Origin: Rhizobium sp. ASV8
GTDB taxonomy: Bacteria; Pseudomonadota; Alphaproteobacteria; Rhizobiales; Rhizobiaceae
DNA: 64,000 nt
Assembly: GCF_016429255.1 (NCBI RefSeq)
Contig: NZ_JAELUG010000008.1
Coordinates: 31,447-95,446 of the forward strand
Reading direction: 5' to 3'
This document shows, piece by piece, positions 18,880 to 28,453 of the stretch. Below the pieces are notes generated by a model. The model searched no databases, was not told where the DNA came from, and worked only from the letters and a program-made list of their open reading frames with translations. Each line of letters opens with the position of its first letter. Positions within the stretch are counted from its first letter, which is position 1. The translations under genes and the position numbers were made by a program.

Positions 18880-19533
18880 TCAGTTTTTCTTTTGTTGCTG
18901 CTGCACTTGCTGCGACTTCGGATCGAGCTGGATCTGGACACGGCCCCCACAGGAATCCAGCTGAGCTTCGCCTGTCGCCATGTGCACGGTGAGCTGGCAA
19001 CCGGTGAAGACGTTCGGTCCGTCCGTCAGCACAACCTTCTTGCCTTTGAGAATGGCAAGCTGGTTGGTCATGTCGAAGGAGCCGTCTTCGGCGGTTGCCG
19101 TCTGCGTTCCGGAAACGAGGTAGACTTTATCGGTGACCAGAATGTGGTCGATGTTCGCATTGCCCGACACCAGGGATTCATTCTGCTCCTTGGCCGCCTT
19201 GGCGACCGGATTGTCAGGCTGCTTGTTGGCGTCGGCGGGCTGCTTCTTCTTGTAGAAGACAGTCATCTTGCCGGACTGCATCGTCGTGGTGCCCTGAACG
19301 ACCTTGACGTTGCCGGTGAAGACGGCCTGGCTTTCCTGATCGTGGATCTCCAGCTTGTCGCTTTCGATCTGGATCGGCTGGTCCTTGGAAAGGGCAAGGC
19401 CCGGCATCGTGCTTGTCGTTGTCTGTGCTCCTGCTTCGGCTGCGGCGAAGAACGTAAGCGCGCCGAAGGCACAGAGAAGGCTGGCCTTGCGAAAGCTGGA
19501 ATGGAAAATTGAATTTTGCCAATGATTTATCAT
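18880..19533 (-). CDS. lptA: Periplasmic LPS transport protein LptA (OstA-like)
   Basis: A 217-residue periplasmic bridge protein of the Lpt pathway. A signal peptide is visible (SLLCAFGALTFFAAAEAGAQ), followed by the OstA/LptA beta-jellyroll domain with KDQPIQIESDKLEIHDQESQ and FTGNVKVVQGTTTM. A Gln/Lys-rich tail ends the protein. Its start overlaps the lptC stop codon by 4 bp (ATGA), showing translational coupling. Confidence 0.92.
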   Translation of the reverse strand: MINHWQNSIFHSSFRKASLLCAFGALTFFAAAEAGAQTTTSTMPGLALSKDQPIQIESDKLEIHDQESQAVFTGNVKVVQGTTTMQSGKMTVFYKKKQPADANKQPDNPVAKAAKEQNESLVSGNANIDHILVTDKVYLVSGTQTATAEDGSFDMTNQLAILKGKKVVLTDGPNVFTGCQLTVHMATGEAQLDSCGGRVQIQLDPKSQQVQQQQKKN

Positions 19534-20216
19534 GAACCGCCCGGCTTCTGTTCGCTAGATGAATTGTGGAGAGCGGACGGTTCGATATGCATTTGAACCT
19601 GTCCGTCGAATAGGATTACGCTTCCCTTATCCGTCATCTTGAGCGAACGCGCAACAACCGACATGCCGTCTCTGGAGATAGCAACTTGATCCTGGCTGGA
19701 CAGGTCGCCTTTCTTGACATCCAGGAACGCGGTCTTGAACTCGGCGCGCAAGCCGTTGTCCATCACGATGGTGAAAGGTTCGGTCAGTTTCAGCGTGTCG
19801 GCCTGGCGGTCGAAGTCCGCACTTTGAGCGGTCACATGGGCGATCACATCGGTATTGACAGGCATCGAAGCCTTGATGGTCTTCAGCGTGATCATATTCG
19901 GGTTCTTGATATCCTGCAGCGCCTTTTCCGCCAGCATGGAATAATTGATGCCATCCTTGTTGCGGCCGGCGATGGCGGGACGTTCCATGACCACCTTGCC
20001 ATCCTCGATCTTGGCGCCCTCGATCTGGATCTCTGCGGGCAGATACGCGCGGATGACGGATACGGCAACGAAGATGAGCGTGACGATCACGGCGGCCAAC
20101 GGCAATAATACCCTGAGCCTTCTCACGCGCGAGGAGTGGAAGGTCGCGTCTCTATATGCGTTGCGCTCCGGCAATGAGCGAATGGCCTCGCCGGGGGTCT
20201 CGATCGTATTGAGCAT
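19530..20216 (-). CDS. lptC: LPS export protein LptC
   Basis: A bitopic inner-membrane protein that passes LPS from LptBFG to LptA. From the ATG at 20216 it has 228 residues; an ATG at 20255 is also possible. One transmembrane helix is seen near residues 36-58 (VLLPLAAVIVTLIFVAVSVI), followed by the LptC periplasmic domain with the PAIAGRNKDGINYSMLAEKA segment. First gene of the lptC-lptA-lptB block. Identification rests on fold and context, as LptC is poorly conserved. Confidence 0.88.
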   Translation of the reverse strand: MLNTIETPGEAIRSLPERNAYRDATFHSSRVRRLRVLLPLAAVIVTLIFVAVSVIRAYLPAEIQIEGAKIEDGKVVMERPAIAGRNKDGINYSMLAEKALQDIKNPNMITLKTIKASMPVNTDVIAHVTAQSADFDRQADTLKLTEPFTIVMDNGLRAEFKTAFLDVKKGDLSSQDQVAISRDGMSVVARSLKMTDKGSVILFDGQVQMHIEPSALHNSSSEQKPGGS

Positions 20217-20541
20217 GCAACAAGGTCCGTCTTTATCTGATCCGGAGAACCGCATTCACGCCATTCGAGGCTGTGTCAAAAGCCCATCGGATCGTTTCGC
20301 ATTATTGCGCTGGCTTGCCAATATGGATTTTTTTCAGCAACCCGGGAAATTTGGCAGGAAAATATGCCATAAATCGGTTTCATCCGACGGGGCGATACCC
20401 TATCTGATGAACCAACAGAGCGACGTCCCTTCGGCGACATCGAAGACGGGGACAGCTTTTGTCTAAGGATTGTGCCGGTTTCAAGGTGTTATGGTCCTGT
20501 TGGTATCGCATTCAGTTTGTTTCAGGGAGAAATAAGGCGTG

Positions 20542-21498
20542 ATGGACAGTTCTGCAATCGCGGATCGGCGACAATTACGCCGCAAGCTGGGTTTCTGGCG
20601 CATTATTGCAGTTTTGCTGCTCGTGGGGCTTGGTTTTGCGCTCTATCGGTTCTTTGCGAGCGACCTGCCGGATACGCGCGGGCCGCAAATCGCCCGCGTT
20701 ACGATTTCCGGGCTCATCCAGGACGACCCCGAACTTCTCGAGCGGCTGAAGAAGATCCGCGACAACGACCAGGTCAAGGCGCTGATCGTTTCCATCTCGT
20801 CGACCGGCGGCACGACGTATGGCGGCGAGCGCATCTTCAAGGCGATCCGCGCCGTCGCGGCCAACAAGCCTGTCGTTTCCGACATCCGTACGGTCGCCGC
20901 TTCGGCCGGTTACATGATCGCAGCCGCCGGCGATGATATTGTCGCGGGGGATACGTCGATCACCGGATCGATCGGCGTCATCTTTCAGTACCCGCAGGTG
21001 AAGGATCTGCTCGACAAGGTCGGCGTTTCCCTCGACGAGATCAAGTCGGCACCGCTCAAGGCCGAGCCGTCGCCCTTCCATCCGGCCAGCGAAGACGCCA
21101 AGAACATGATCCGCAACATGGTCATGGACAGCTATGGCTGGTTTGTAGACCTCGTCGCGGATCGCCGCAAACTGCCGCGCGAACAGGTGCTGAAGCTCGC
21201 CGATGGCAGCATATTTACGGGCCGGCAGGCGCTTCAAAACAAGTTGATCGACACCCTCGGCGGCGAAGACGAAATCCGCACATACCTCGAAACGCGCAAG
21301 GTCAAGAAGGACCTGCCGATCGTCGATTGGAAGCCCGAGGACAAGAGCTCATCCTTCTTTTGGCCGGCTGCTGCTTCCCGGTTGCTAAACATGCTCGGTT
21401 ATGATCCTTTTATAAAAGGAGACGCTCTCCAGAAGATCATGACAGAAAAGTTGTTTCTTGACGGCCTGCTTTCTGTTTGGCAGGGTGCAGCCGATTAA
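20542..21498 (+). CDS. sppA: Signal peptide peptidase SppA, S49 family (short form)
   Basis: A 318-residue inner-membrane serine protease that degrades cleaved signal peptides. There is one N-terminal transmembrane helix (about 17-37). The serine nucleophile lies in VAASAGYMIAAAGD and the general-base lysine is probably in the RRKLPREQVLKLADGSIFTG region. Length fits the 36-kDa type with one S49 domain. A GTG one codon upstream (20539) could also start it. It is 27 bp upstream of ihfB. Confidence 0.93.
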   Translation: MDSSAIADRRQLRRKLGFWRIIAVLLLVGLGFALYRFFASDLPDTRGPQIARVTISGLIQDDPELLERLKKIRDNDQVKALIVSISSTGGTTYGGERIFKAIRAVAANKPVVSDIRTVAASAGYMIAAAGDDIVAGDTSITGSIGVIFQYPQVKDLLDKVGVSLDEIKSAPLKAEPSPFHPASEDAKNMIRNMVMDSYGWFVDLVADRRKLPREQVLKLADGSIFTGRQALQNKLIDTLGGEDEIRTYLETRKVKKDLPIVDWKPEDKSSSFFWPAAASRLLNMLGYDPFIKGDALQKIMTEKLFLDGLLSVWQGAAD

Positions 21499-21525
21499 TA
21501 AATCAATGATTTAAAGGGGGTAGCC

Positions 21526-21834
21526 GTGATCAAATCGGAATTGGTGCAGATTGTTGCCGCCCGCAACCCGCATCTCTATCACCGCGACGTCGAAAATATC
21601 GTCAACGCTGTCCTCGATGAGATCACCGATGCGCTCGCAGCCGGAAACCGGGTCGAACTTCGCGGCTTCGGTGCCTTCTCCGTCAAGAACCGGCCTTCGC
21701 GGTCTGGCCGCAACCCTCGCACGGGCGACACGGTGTTTGTCGAGGAAAAATGGGTCCCCTTCTTCAAAACCGGCAAGGAGCTGCGCGAGCGGCTGAATCC
21801 AGGCGCCGGCGATGAGGAAGAAGACGACAATTGA
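21526..21834 (+). CDS. ihfB: Integration host factor subunit beta
   Basis: A 102-residue DNA-bending protein of the HU/IHF family that pairs with IhfA. It starts with GTG at 21526 after a strong AAAGGGGG site. The sequence has the family signature in [22 protein letters not shown] with the intercalating arm. A short acidic tail (DEEEDDN) ends the protein. IHF supports sigma-54 promoters, and rpoN lies nearby, but adjacency is not functional evidence. Confidence 0.96.
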   Translation: MIKSELVQIVAARNPHLYHRDVENIVNAVLDEITDALAAGNRVELRGFGAFSVKNRPSRSGRNPRTGDTVFVEEKWVPFFKTGKELRERLNPGAGDEEEDDN

Positions 21835-22009
21835 TCGGTCGGCGCGGCCTGAATTTTCCAGCCATGCCCCTTCGGACATGCCCATGCCCTTCGACACGAT
21901 TGTGCCGCGACGCAGTGGCACTTGAATTCATCAGCCTCTTTTCTATTCTGCGGCTGAGGACGGCATGTTTGCAGGCGCAAGCGTGCTCGCGAATATAAGG
22001 AGCTGAGCA

Positions 22010-22342
22010 ATGGCCAAGAAGATCGTCAATCTGCTGATATTGCTGCCGCTCGGCATCGTTCTGATCATATTCTGCGTTGCCAACCGGCAATCAGTGACAC
22101 TCGCGCTCAATCCTTTCAAGCCGGACGATCAAGTGCTGTCGCTGAACGCGCCGCTGTTCGTATTGGTGTTCGTGGCGCTGATCCTCGGCATGGTCGTCGG
22201 AGCGGCTGCGACCTGGTTCAACCAGGGAAAGCATCGCAAGCGCGCCCGCAATCAGACGCAGGAAGCCGTGCGCTGGCAGGCGGAGGCTGACAAGCACCGA
22301 ACCCGCGCCGAACAGATCGCCGGTCAGCTCCCGTCAAAGTGA
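22010..22342 (+). CDS. LapA-domain (DUF1049) membrane protein
   Basis: A 110-residue protein with two transmembrane helices (about 6-26 and 46-70), the pattern of lipopolysaccharide assembly protein A-type DUF1049 proteins. The second helix is followed by a basic, Gln/Ala-rich cytoplasmic tail (KHRKRARNQTQEAVRWQAEA), probably helical. An AAGGAG site precedes the ATG. In E. coli LapA works with LapB on LpxC stability, but no lapB is here. Its last 9 bp overlap the convergent acetyltransferase gene. Confidence 0.85.
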   Translation: MAKKIVNLLILLPLGIVLIIFCVANRQSVTLALNPFKPDDQVLSLNAPLFVLVFVALILGMVVGAAATWFNQGKHRKRARNQTQEAVRWQAEADKHRTRAEQIAGQLPSK

Positions 22343-22792
22343 GCCGAAGTCGGCGAGCCGCATTTCTTTGTAATCGCCCTCCGGCGAAGCTCCGTTGCCG
22401 ATGATCTCGAAGCCGAGCGTCTGATAAAAGGATATCGCGCGCGCATTTCTGACCAGACATTTCAGCCTGTAGCGACGTGTCGGCCAATCGGGCAGGGCAG
22501 CAAGCAGCGCCTTGCCTGCGCCGTGCCCCTGAAAGGCCGGCAGGATATACAGCATGTGAATGAAGTCGTCCGGCTCCCAGATTGCCGCAAATCCCGCAAT
22601 GACGCCGTGCTCATCTTCGCAGACGAGCAGGCGCTCTCCATTGCTGTGAACGGCGAAATCCTCAAGGGTGAAGTGGTCGGGATCGACCCAGAAGAACGTT
22701 TCGCGCCGAACGCCGAGATAAATCTCCGCAAGACGCTGCATATCCTCTTCGCGTGCTGGCCGGATGGACCAGATGTCAGATTTCGATGTCAT
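22334..22792 (-). CDS. GNAT-family N-acetyltransferase
   Basis: A 152-residue acyltransferase of the GNAT fold, from the ATG at 22792 (a TTG at 22828 would add 12 residues). Motif A, which binds acetyl-CoA, is visible as LPAFQGHGAGKALLAA, and motif B as VRNARAISFYQTLGFEIIG. The substrate is unknown. It is downstream of a CoxG-family gene on the same strand and overlaps the convergent LapA-domain gene. Confidence 0.88.
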   Translation of the reverse strand: MTSKSDIWSIRPAREEDMQRLAEIYLGVRRETFFWVDPDHFTLEDFAVHSNGERLLVCEDEHGVIAGFAAIWEPDDFIHMLYILPAFQGHGAGKALLAALPDWPTRRYRLKCLVRNARAISFYQTLGFEIIGNGASPEGDYKEMRLADFGSL

Positions 22793-22828
22793 GATTCTCA
22801 ATATGGACGCGAAACGCCGTTGCGGCAA

Positions 22829-23281
22829 TCAGGCGTTGGCCTGGCCGTTTATCGCGGCGGTGAAATCGGCAAAAAACTGCTGTGCGAGCTTTTTCGCGCT
22901 GGAATCGACCAGCCGCGAACCGAGCTGCGCGATCTTGCCGCCCACCTGCGCCTTGGCTTCATATTGCAGGATCGTTTCGTCGCCATCCTCCTTCAGCACG
23001 ACATCTGCGCCGCCCTTGGCAAAGCCGGCAATGCCGCCCTTTCCCTCGCCCGATATCGTGTAGCTTTCCGGCGCGTTGATGTTGGAAAGCTTGACCTCAC
23101 CGTTGAAGGACGCGGATACCGGGCCGATCTTGAGCTTGACGGTTGCGGTCAATTCCGTCGGAGAAACCCTCTCCAGGCTTTGACAGCCGGGAATGCATTG
23201 CTTGAGGATCTCGGGATCGTTCAATGCCGCCCACACGGCGTCCCTGGGTGCTGCGATCCGCTCTTCGCCGGTCATATCCAT
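22829..23281 (-). CDS. CoxG-family SRPBCC protein
   Basis: A 150-residue protein of the carbon-monoxide dehydrogenase subunit G family. The start at 23281 has a GGGAGG site eight bases upstream. The family pattern is seen at the N-terminus (MDMTGEERIAAPRDAVWAAL, then DPEILKQCIPGCQSLE). No CO dehydrogenase structural genes are in the window, so it is probably a stand-alone lipid- or membrane-associated SRPBCC protein. The function is uncertain. Confidence 0.88.
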   Translation of the reverse strand: MDMTGEERIAAPRDAVWAALNDPEILKQCIPGCQSLERVSPTELTATVKLKIGPVSASFNGEVKLSNINAPESYTISGEGKGGIAGFAKGGADVVLKEDGDETILQYEAKAQVGGKIAQLGSRLVDSSAKKLAQQFFADFTAAINGQANA

Positions 23282-23393
23282 GCGCAATCCTCCCAATGTG
23301 ACATTTTGTGCATGGATCATCGCAGATCGGAAAGCGCTTTGCCAAGTGGCGGCCAGATGCTATTTGCACGCACATATCAATTTCGAGACAAGC

Positions 23394-24524
23394 ATGGTGA
23401 AACATAGGGAAAGCCGGCCCGGCCAGAAAGCCGCGGGCGGTCTCGGGGCAAAACCCCGGCGTGACATGCCCGGCAAGCCGCCGGCGAAGCCCGCGCATGC
23501 CTCAAGGCCGGCCAAGCCTTCACGCGATCATAGCGAGCGAACAGCCGAGCCGCGCGTCGCTGCGTCTGCAGCCGCGGCGCCCGAGCGTCCGCTGATCGTC
23601 AGAAACGGTGAGCGGCCGCCTGAGCGCGTGCCGGTTATCCTCGAGTCGCTCGGCGCCGGAGATTTTCACCTCATCGACAGCGGCAATGGCCTGAAGCTTG
23701 AGCAATACGGACCGTATCGGATCGTCCGCCCGGAAGCGCAGGCGCTGTGGCCGCCGACGCTTGCCTCGCATGTATGGGACAACGCCGAGGCGATCTTCAC
23801 CGGCGACACGGACGAGGACGGCATGGGCCGCTGGCGCTTCCCCCGCGAGGCGCTGGGTGAGACCTGGCCGTTGCAGCTGCTCGGCGTCGATTTTCTCGGC
23901 CGCTTCACCGCGTTTCGCCATGTCGGCGTCTTTCCCGAGCAGATCGTCCATTGGGCCTGGATGAAGGAACAGGTCGAGACGGCAAAACGGCCGCTCAAGG
24001 TCCTCAACCTCTTCGGTTACACCGGCGTCGCTTCGCTGGTGGCAGCCGCTGCCGGCGCGGAAGTGACGCATGTCGACGCCTCCAAGAAGGCGATCGGCTG
24101 GGCGCGCGAAAATCAGGCGCTGGGCCGCATGGAGAAGCTGCCGATCCGCTGGATCTGCGAGGATGCGATGAAGTTCATCCTGCGCGAGGAGCGGCGCGGC
24201 AACAAATACGATATCATCCTCACCGACCCACCGAAATTCGGCCGCGGCCCGAATGGCGAGGTCTGGCATCTGTTCGAGCACCTGCCGCTGATGCTCGATA
24301 TCTGCCGCGAAATCCTGTCGCCGAAGGCGCTTGGTCTCGTGCTGACCGCCTATTCCATCCGCGCCAGCTTCTACTCGATCCATGAGCTGATGCGCGAGAC
24401 GATGCGCGGGGCCGGCGGCGTCGTCGAATCCGGCGAACTGGTTATCCGCGAGGCCGGCCTCGATGGCCGCACGCCAGGCCGGGCGCTTTCCACTTCTCTC
24501 TTCAGCCGCTGGGTGCCGAAATGA
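23394..24524 (+). CDS. Class I SAM-dependent methyltransferase, RlmI/RlmK-like
   Basis: A 376-residue methyltransferase. Residues 1-65 are a basic Lys/Arg/Pro/Ala-rich disordered tail, followed by a short beta region and a Rossmann methyltransferase domain. The SAM-binding motif is LKVLNLFGYTGVASLVAAAA and the catalytic-type motif is ILTDPPKFGRGPNG. This resembles 23S rRNA cytosine methyltransferases (PF10672 family), but without the usual PUA domain. It overlaps the next gene, also an RNA methyltransferase, by 4 bp, supporting an RNA target. Confidence 0.87.
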   Translation: MVKHRESRPGQKAAGGLGAKPRRDMPGKPPAKPAHASRPAKPSRDHSERTAEPRVAASAAAAPERPLIVRNGERPPERVPVILESLGAGDFHLIDSGNGLKLEQYGPYRIVRPEAQALWPPTLASHVWDNAEAIFTGDTDEDGMGRWRFPREALGETWPLQLLGVDFLGRFTAFRHVGVFPEQIVHWAWMKEQVETAKRPLKVLNLFGYTGVASLVAAAAGAEVTHVDASKKAIGWARENQALGRMEKLPIRWICEDAMKFILREERRGNKYDIILTDPPKFGRGPNGEVWHLFEHLPLMLDICREILSPKALGLVLTAYSIRASFYSIHELMRETMRGAGGVVESGELVIREAGLDGRTPGRALSTSLFSRWVPK

Positions 24525-25381
24525 ACCAGGATTTTCGTAGTGACGGCCCGCGCAAGGTCGGACAGGTCAAGGAGGTCACTTCGCTTGCCAATCCGATCGT
24601 CAAGGATATCAAGGCGCTGACGGTCAAGAAGTCCCGCGAGGAAAGCGGTGCCTTTCTCGCCGAAGGGCTGAAGCTCGTCATCGATGCGCTCGAACTCGGC
24701 TGGACGATCCGCACGCTGGTTTACGCCAAGGCGGCCAAGGGCAAGCCGCTCGTCGAGCAAGTCGCCGCAAAGACGGTCGCCGCCGGCGGACTGGTGCTCG
24801 AGGTCAGCGAAAAGGTCATTGGCTCGATCACCCGTCGCGACAATCCGCAGATGGTGGTCGGCGTCTTCGAACAGCGCTGGCAGCAGCTTAAAGACGTCAA
24901 GCCGAAGACGGGCGAGACCTGGGTGGCGCTCGACCGCGTGCGCGATCCCGGCAATCTCGGCACGATCATCCGCACCGCCGATGCGGCAGGTGCTTCCGGC
25001 GTTATCCTCGTCGGAGAAACCACCGACCCGTTTTCCCTGGAAACCGTGCGTGCCACCATGGGCTCGGTCTTTGCCGTGCCTGTCGTCAAGGCGACGCCGG
25101 AAGAGTTTCTCGCCTGGAAGAAGAAGGCCGATGTCTCCGTCGTCGCCACACATCTGGCCGGCGCCGTCGACTACCGCACCATCGATTACAAGAGGAAGCC
25201 TGTCGTCATCCTGATGGGCAACGAGCAATCCGGCCTGCCTGATGTCCTGGCGAAGGAAGCCGATGCGCTTGCCCGCATTCCGCAGGCCGGCCGCGCCGAC
25301 AGCCTCAATCTGGCAGTTGCGACGGCAGTCATGCTGTTCGAAGCCCGCCGCCATATCCTGACCCTTAGCGAGAGCCGATGA
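24521..25381 (+). CDS. TrmH/SpoU-family RNA 2'-O-methyltransferase
   Basis: A 286-residue SPOUT methyltransferase. The N-terminal substrate-binding domain (about 10-110) starts with [20 protein letters not shown]; the C-terminal domain has the three SpoU motifs: [35 protein letters not shown] and [20 protein letters not shown]. It resembles RlmB/TrmH proteins that methylate 23S rRNA or tRNA; the exact site is not clear. It is translationally coupled to both neighbours by ATGA overlaps. Confidence 0.92.
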   Translation: MNQDFRSDGPRKVGQVKEVTSLANPIVKDIKALTVKKSREESGAFLAEGLKLVIDALELGWTIRTLVYAKAAKGKPLVEQVAAKTVAAGGLVLEVSEKVIGSITRRDNPQMVVGVFEQRWQQLKDVKPKTGETWVALDRVRDPGNLGTIIRTADAAGASGVILVGETTDPFSLETVRATMGSVFAVPVVKATPEEFLAWKKKADVSVVATHLAGAVDYRTIDYKRKPVVILMGNEQSGLPDVLAKEADALARIPQAGRADSLNLAVATAVMLFEARRHILTLSESR

Positions 25382-25896
25382 CCGAGAGCGAGACCAACCC
25401 GCAGCCGCCTGCAAAAGCGGCCCTGTTTTCCCGGCCCTTGCCGATCCTGATCTTCATCGTCATCGCGGTCGTTCTCGATCAGGCCGTCAAGATCGCGGTG
25501 GACCACTGGTTGCCGTTACAGGAGATGGTGCCGGTCGTTCCGATGCTGGCGCTGTATCGCACCTACAATCTCGGCGTCGCCTTCTCGATGCTGTCGGGCA
25601 TGGATGGATGGTTCATCGTTGGCATGCGCCTCATCATCGTCGCCTTCGTGCTTTGGCTATGGCGGCATACCCCAAATTATCGGTGGCTGGCCCATCTGGG
25701 CTTCGCGCTCATCATCGCCGGGGCGCTCGGAAACCTGATCGACCGTTTCCTCTACGGTCATGTGATCGACTACATCCTCTTTCACACGCAGACCTGGTCT
25801 TTCGCGGTGTTCAACCTCGCGGACAGTTTCATCACCGTGGGCGCGGCTTGCGTCATTCTCGATGAGCTTCTGATGCCGAAAAAGGCCAAAGCTTAA
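25378..25896 (+). CDS. lspA: Lipoprotein signal peptidase II
   Basis: A 172-residue inner-membrane aspartyl protease that cleaves signal peptides of diacylated prolipoproteins. Four transmembrane helices are seen. The two catalytic aspartates lie in [15 protein letters not shown] and [12 protein letters not shown], and NLGVAFSML is also conserved. It follows the SpoU methyltransferase with a 4-bp overlap. Together with lnt at 51.4 kb, the window carries two of the three lipoprotein maturation genes. Confidence 0.96.
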   Translation: MTESETNPQPPAKAALFSRPLPILIFIVIAVVLDQAVKIAVDHWLPLQEMVPVVPMLALYRTYNLGVAFSMLSGMDGWFIVGMRLIIVAFVLWLWRHTPNYRWLAHLGFALIIAGALGNLIDRFLYGHVIDYILFHTQTWSFAVFNLADSFITVGAACVILDELLMPKKAKA

Positions 25897-25951
25897 AATT
25901 CTAGCGAATCCCTGAAGGCATCGGGAACGGTGCCCATGCTAGCCAGATCGC

Positions 25952-28225
25952 ATGAGCACTCTGGCAAACATGCAGGAAAAGCCTGCCACTGGCGTAACAG
26001 GTGGCGAAACGACATCGATCGAGGGGCTGACCGCGAACGGACATCCCCTTGCGGGCGCGCCGCATGAGGCCGAACGGCGCCCGGCGCAGGCGCGCTGGTT
26101 GGAGCGCCATTGGCTGAATGGCGGCGGTCTGATTGCCGGTATCGTGCTTCTTGCGATAGGATTTGCCGGAGGTCCGCTCATGCTGGCCGGAGTTCTCGGC
26201 CTCGTGGCGTTTGCACTGGCAGTCGGCGGCTTTCTCGCGGCATGGAAGACGGCTGCCGAACCTGATGCTGTTGTTACCGATCTCAGCGAGAGCGATCACG
26301 ATCGTCTTTGGGAGCGCCGGGAAAGCAATATTCTGCTTGCCACCATTCATGATGCGCTGGGCGACATCACCGTCATCCGCAGCATCGATCGACAGATTCT
26401 CGATGCCAATGCCACCTTCCGCAAGCTGACGGGAAAATCCAATCCCGAGGGTTTGACGCTGGAAGAGACTGGCCTCGTCTTCCGCGCCATCACCGATGCC
26501 AAGCATCAGGATGCGGAGATCGAGACGCCAGAGGGCCGCCGCATCTTTGCCTGGCACGATGTCATATTCCGCGATCCGTCGAGCGGCCAGCTGTGTATAC
26601 AAAGCGTCGCTCGCGACGTCACGGAAGAGCGACAGACGGCCCGCAATCGCGAAGATGCCAGGCTGAAGGCCGAATATAACAGTGCCGCGAAATCCAGGCT
26701 GCTGGCGACCGTGAGCCATGAGATCCGCACGCCTCTCTCGGGCATTCTCGGCATGAATCACCTGCTTGCCCAGACGCCATTGACGCTGGAGCAGGCCAAT
26801 TACCTCACGGGCATCCGCCAATCGGGCCACGCGCTGGTGCAATTGGTCGAAGATCTCCTCGATTTTTCCACGATCGAAGTGGGCCGCTTCCAGCTGCATC
26901 CGCGCAAGGAAGCGTTACGACCGCTGCTCGAAGGTGTCGTAGAGATGCTTGCGCATCGCGCCCATGAAAAGGGCATCGAAATTGCCGCGACCGTCGCAGC
27001 CGATGTGCCCGAAGCGATGGAATTCGATCCTGCGCGGCTGCGCCAGGTCCTGTTCAATGTCCTCGGCAATGCGGTGAAGTTCACCCAGACCGGCGGCGTG
27101 CTCGTTCGCGCCGGCCTACAGGGAAGCGACCTCTCGATATCCGTTCAGGATACCGGCCCGGGCATGACGGAAGAGGAGCAGGCTCGCGTTTTCGGTGAAT
27201 TCGAACAGGCCGGCACCATCGTCGAAAGAAGTGCGGGTACCGGGCTCGGGCTCGCGATCTCTGCGCGCATATTGCGCGAGTTCGGTGGCCGGCTCAAGGT
27301 TGCCAGCGAACGCGGCAAGGGCACCGAGTTCACCATCAGCTTTCCTATCGGTCTGGTTGACGACGAGGCTGGAGCCAGCCGGCGCGAAACCGTGCTCAAG
27401 GGTGCGCATGTGCTGCTGCTGGCGCCGGAGGGGCCGGCAAGCACGGCGATCGCCCAGACAATTCGCACACTTGGTGGCAATTGCCGTCTGATCGGTGCCG
27501 ACGACATCCATGTCCTGATGCAATCCTCCGAGGACGGCGCGGTTAGACCGTGGACCGATCTTATCGTCGATCATCGCATGGCGCCGCTCTACTTCCGTGA
27601 AGGGCATGAACTGGCGATATCGACATTGCGCAAGGTTTTCCTCGTCAATCCTGAAGAGCGCAATACGCATCCTCTCGATCTGTTCGATGCCTGGCTCATA
27701 CGGCCGCTGCGGGAGCAATCGTTGATCGATGTACTGAGCGGCCGCATGCGGGGCATGGAAAAGCGCGATATGATGCTCGACGGCGTCTCTGAGATCGGCA
27801 TTACGACGCCCGAGGCAGATGATCCCGTGCTTGAGATCCTGCTGGGCGAGGACGATCCGGTGAACGGCATGCTGGTTCGTGCCATGCTTGCCAAGGCCGG
27901 CCACCGGGTTCGTCTGGTCGAGGATTTCGATGGGCTTCGCACCCGCGCGCAGAATGCAGAAGCTCGGCCAAATGTGATCGTTACTGATTTCAACATGCCC
28001 GGCGGCACCGGCGCTGCCGTACTTGCGCAATTGCGTGCACAGGAACGCCGACAGGGACTACCGGCGCTGCCGATCATCGTGTTGACCGCCGACAGTCGAG
28101 ATTCGATCCGCCGGCAGGCACTGCTCGCGGGAGCCGATGCCGTCATCGTCAAACCGGTCGATCCCGAGCGGTTGATGACGACCGTCCAGAACCTGTCCCG
28201 GCTTGCTTTCGAACGCGCCGTGTAG
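25952..28225 (+). CDS. Hybrid sensor histidine kinase with pseudo-receiver and receiver
   Basis: A 757-residue membrane-linked hybrid kinase. Two transmembrane segments (about 56-73 and 76-97) are followed by a PAS domain (about 123-225), a HisKA domain with phospho-acceptor H256 (VSHEIRTPLSG), and an HATPase domain (N373 in FNVLGNAVKF, G boxes DTGPGM and GTGLGLAI). Residues 482-600 look like a degenerate receiver, with D540 in LIVDHRM and no clear lysine. A complete C-terminal receiver has D679 (VTDFNMPG) and VIVKPVDP. No HPt domain is present. It lies alone between lspA and olsB, with no adjacent response regulator, so the output is unknown. Confidence 0.92.
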   Translation: MSTLANMQEKPATGVTGGETTSIEGLTANGHPLAGAPHEAERRPAQARWLERHWLNGGGLIAGIVLLAIGFAGGPLMLAGVLGLVAFALAVGGFLAAWKTAAEPDAVVTDLSESDHDRLWERRESNILLATIHDALGDITVIRSIDRQILDANATFRKLTGKSNPEGLTLEETGLVFRAITDAKHQDAEIETPEGRRIFAWHDVIFRDPSSGQLCIQSVARDVTEERQTARNREDARLKAEYNSAAKSRLLATVSHEIRTPLSGILGMNHLLAQTPLTLEQANYLTGIRQSGHALVQLVEDLLDFSTIEVGRFQLHPRKEALRPLLEGVVEMLAHRAHEKGIEIAATVAADVPEAMEFDPARLRQVLFNVLGNAVKFTQTGGVLVRAGLQGSDLSISVQDTGPGMTEEEQARVFGEFEQAGTIVERSAGTGLGLAISARILREFGGRLKVASERGKGTEFTISFPIGLVDDEAGASRRETVLKGAHVLLLAPEGPASTAIAQTIRTLGGNCRLIGADDIHVLMQSSEDGAVRPWTDLIVDHRMAPLYFREGHELAISTLRKVFLVNPEERNTHPLDLFDAWLIRPLREQSLIDVLSGRMRGMEKRDMMLDGVSEIGITTPEADDPVLEILLGEDDPVNGMLVRAMLAKAGHRVRLVEDFDGLRTRAQNAEARPNVIVTDFNMPGGTGAAVLAQLRAQERRQGLPALPIIVLTADSRDSIRRQALLAGADAVIVKPVDPERLMTTVQNLSRLAFERAV

Positions 28226-28255
28226 AGGCTGTTCCATTTTCGCCTCGAGATTGCG

Positions 28256-28291
28256 ATGAGGGCTCACCAACGCTTGATGGTGAGCCCTCAT
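28256..28291 (+). terminator. Hairpin after the hybrid kinase gene
   Basis: ATGAGGGCTCACCA and TGGTGAGCCCTCAT form a perfect 14-bp stem with an eight-base loop. There is no T run, so it may stabilise the 3' end or terminate with help. Confidence 0.65.
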
Positions 28292-28453
28292 CATGTTCAA
28301 CCAGTGGCTATCGCAACGCTAAACTGGGGACGGTTCGTTCATTCGAAAGTTTGCAACGGGCACGCTTCTTGCTTTTAGCCAAGCCGCGTGTCACTTTCCT
28401 GTCGCACGAATTTGGTTTATGGCGCTATATCGGCCCGCAGGGGGAGAGTCGCC

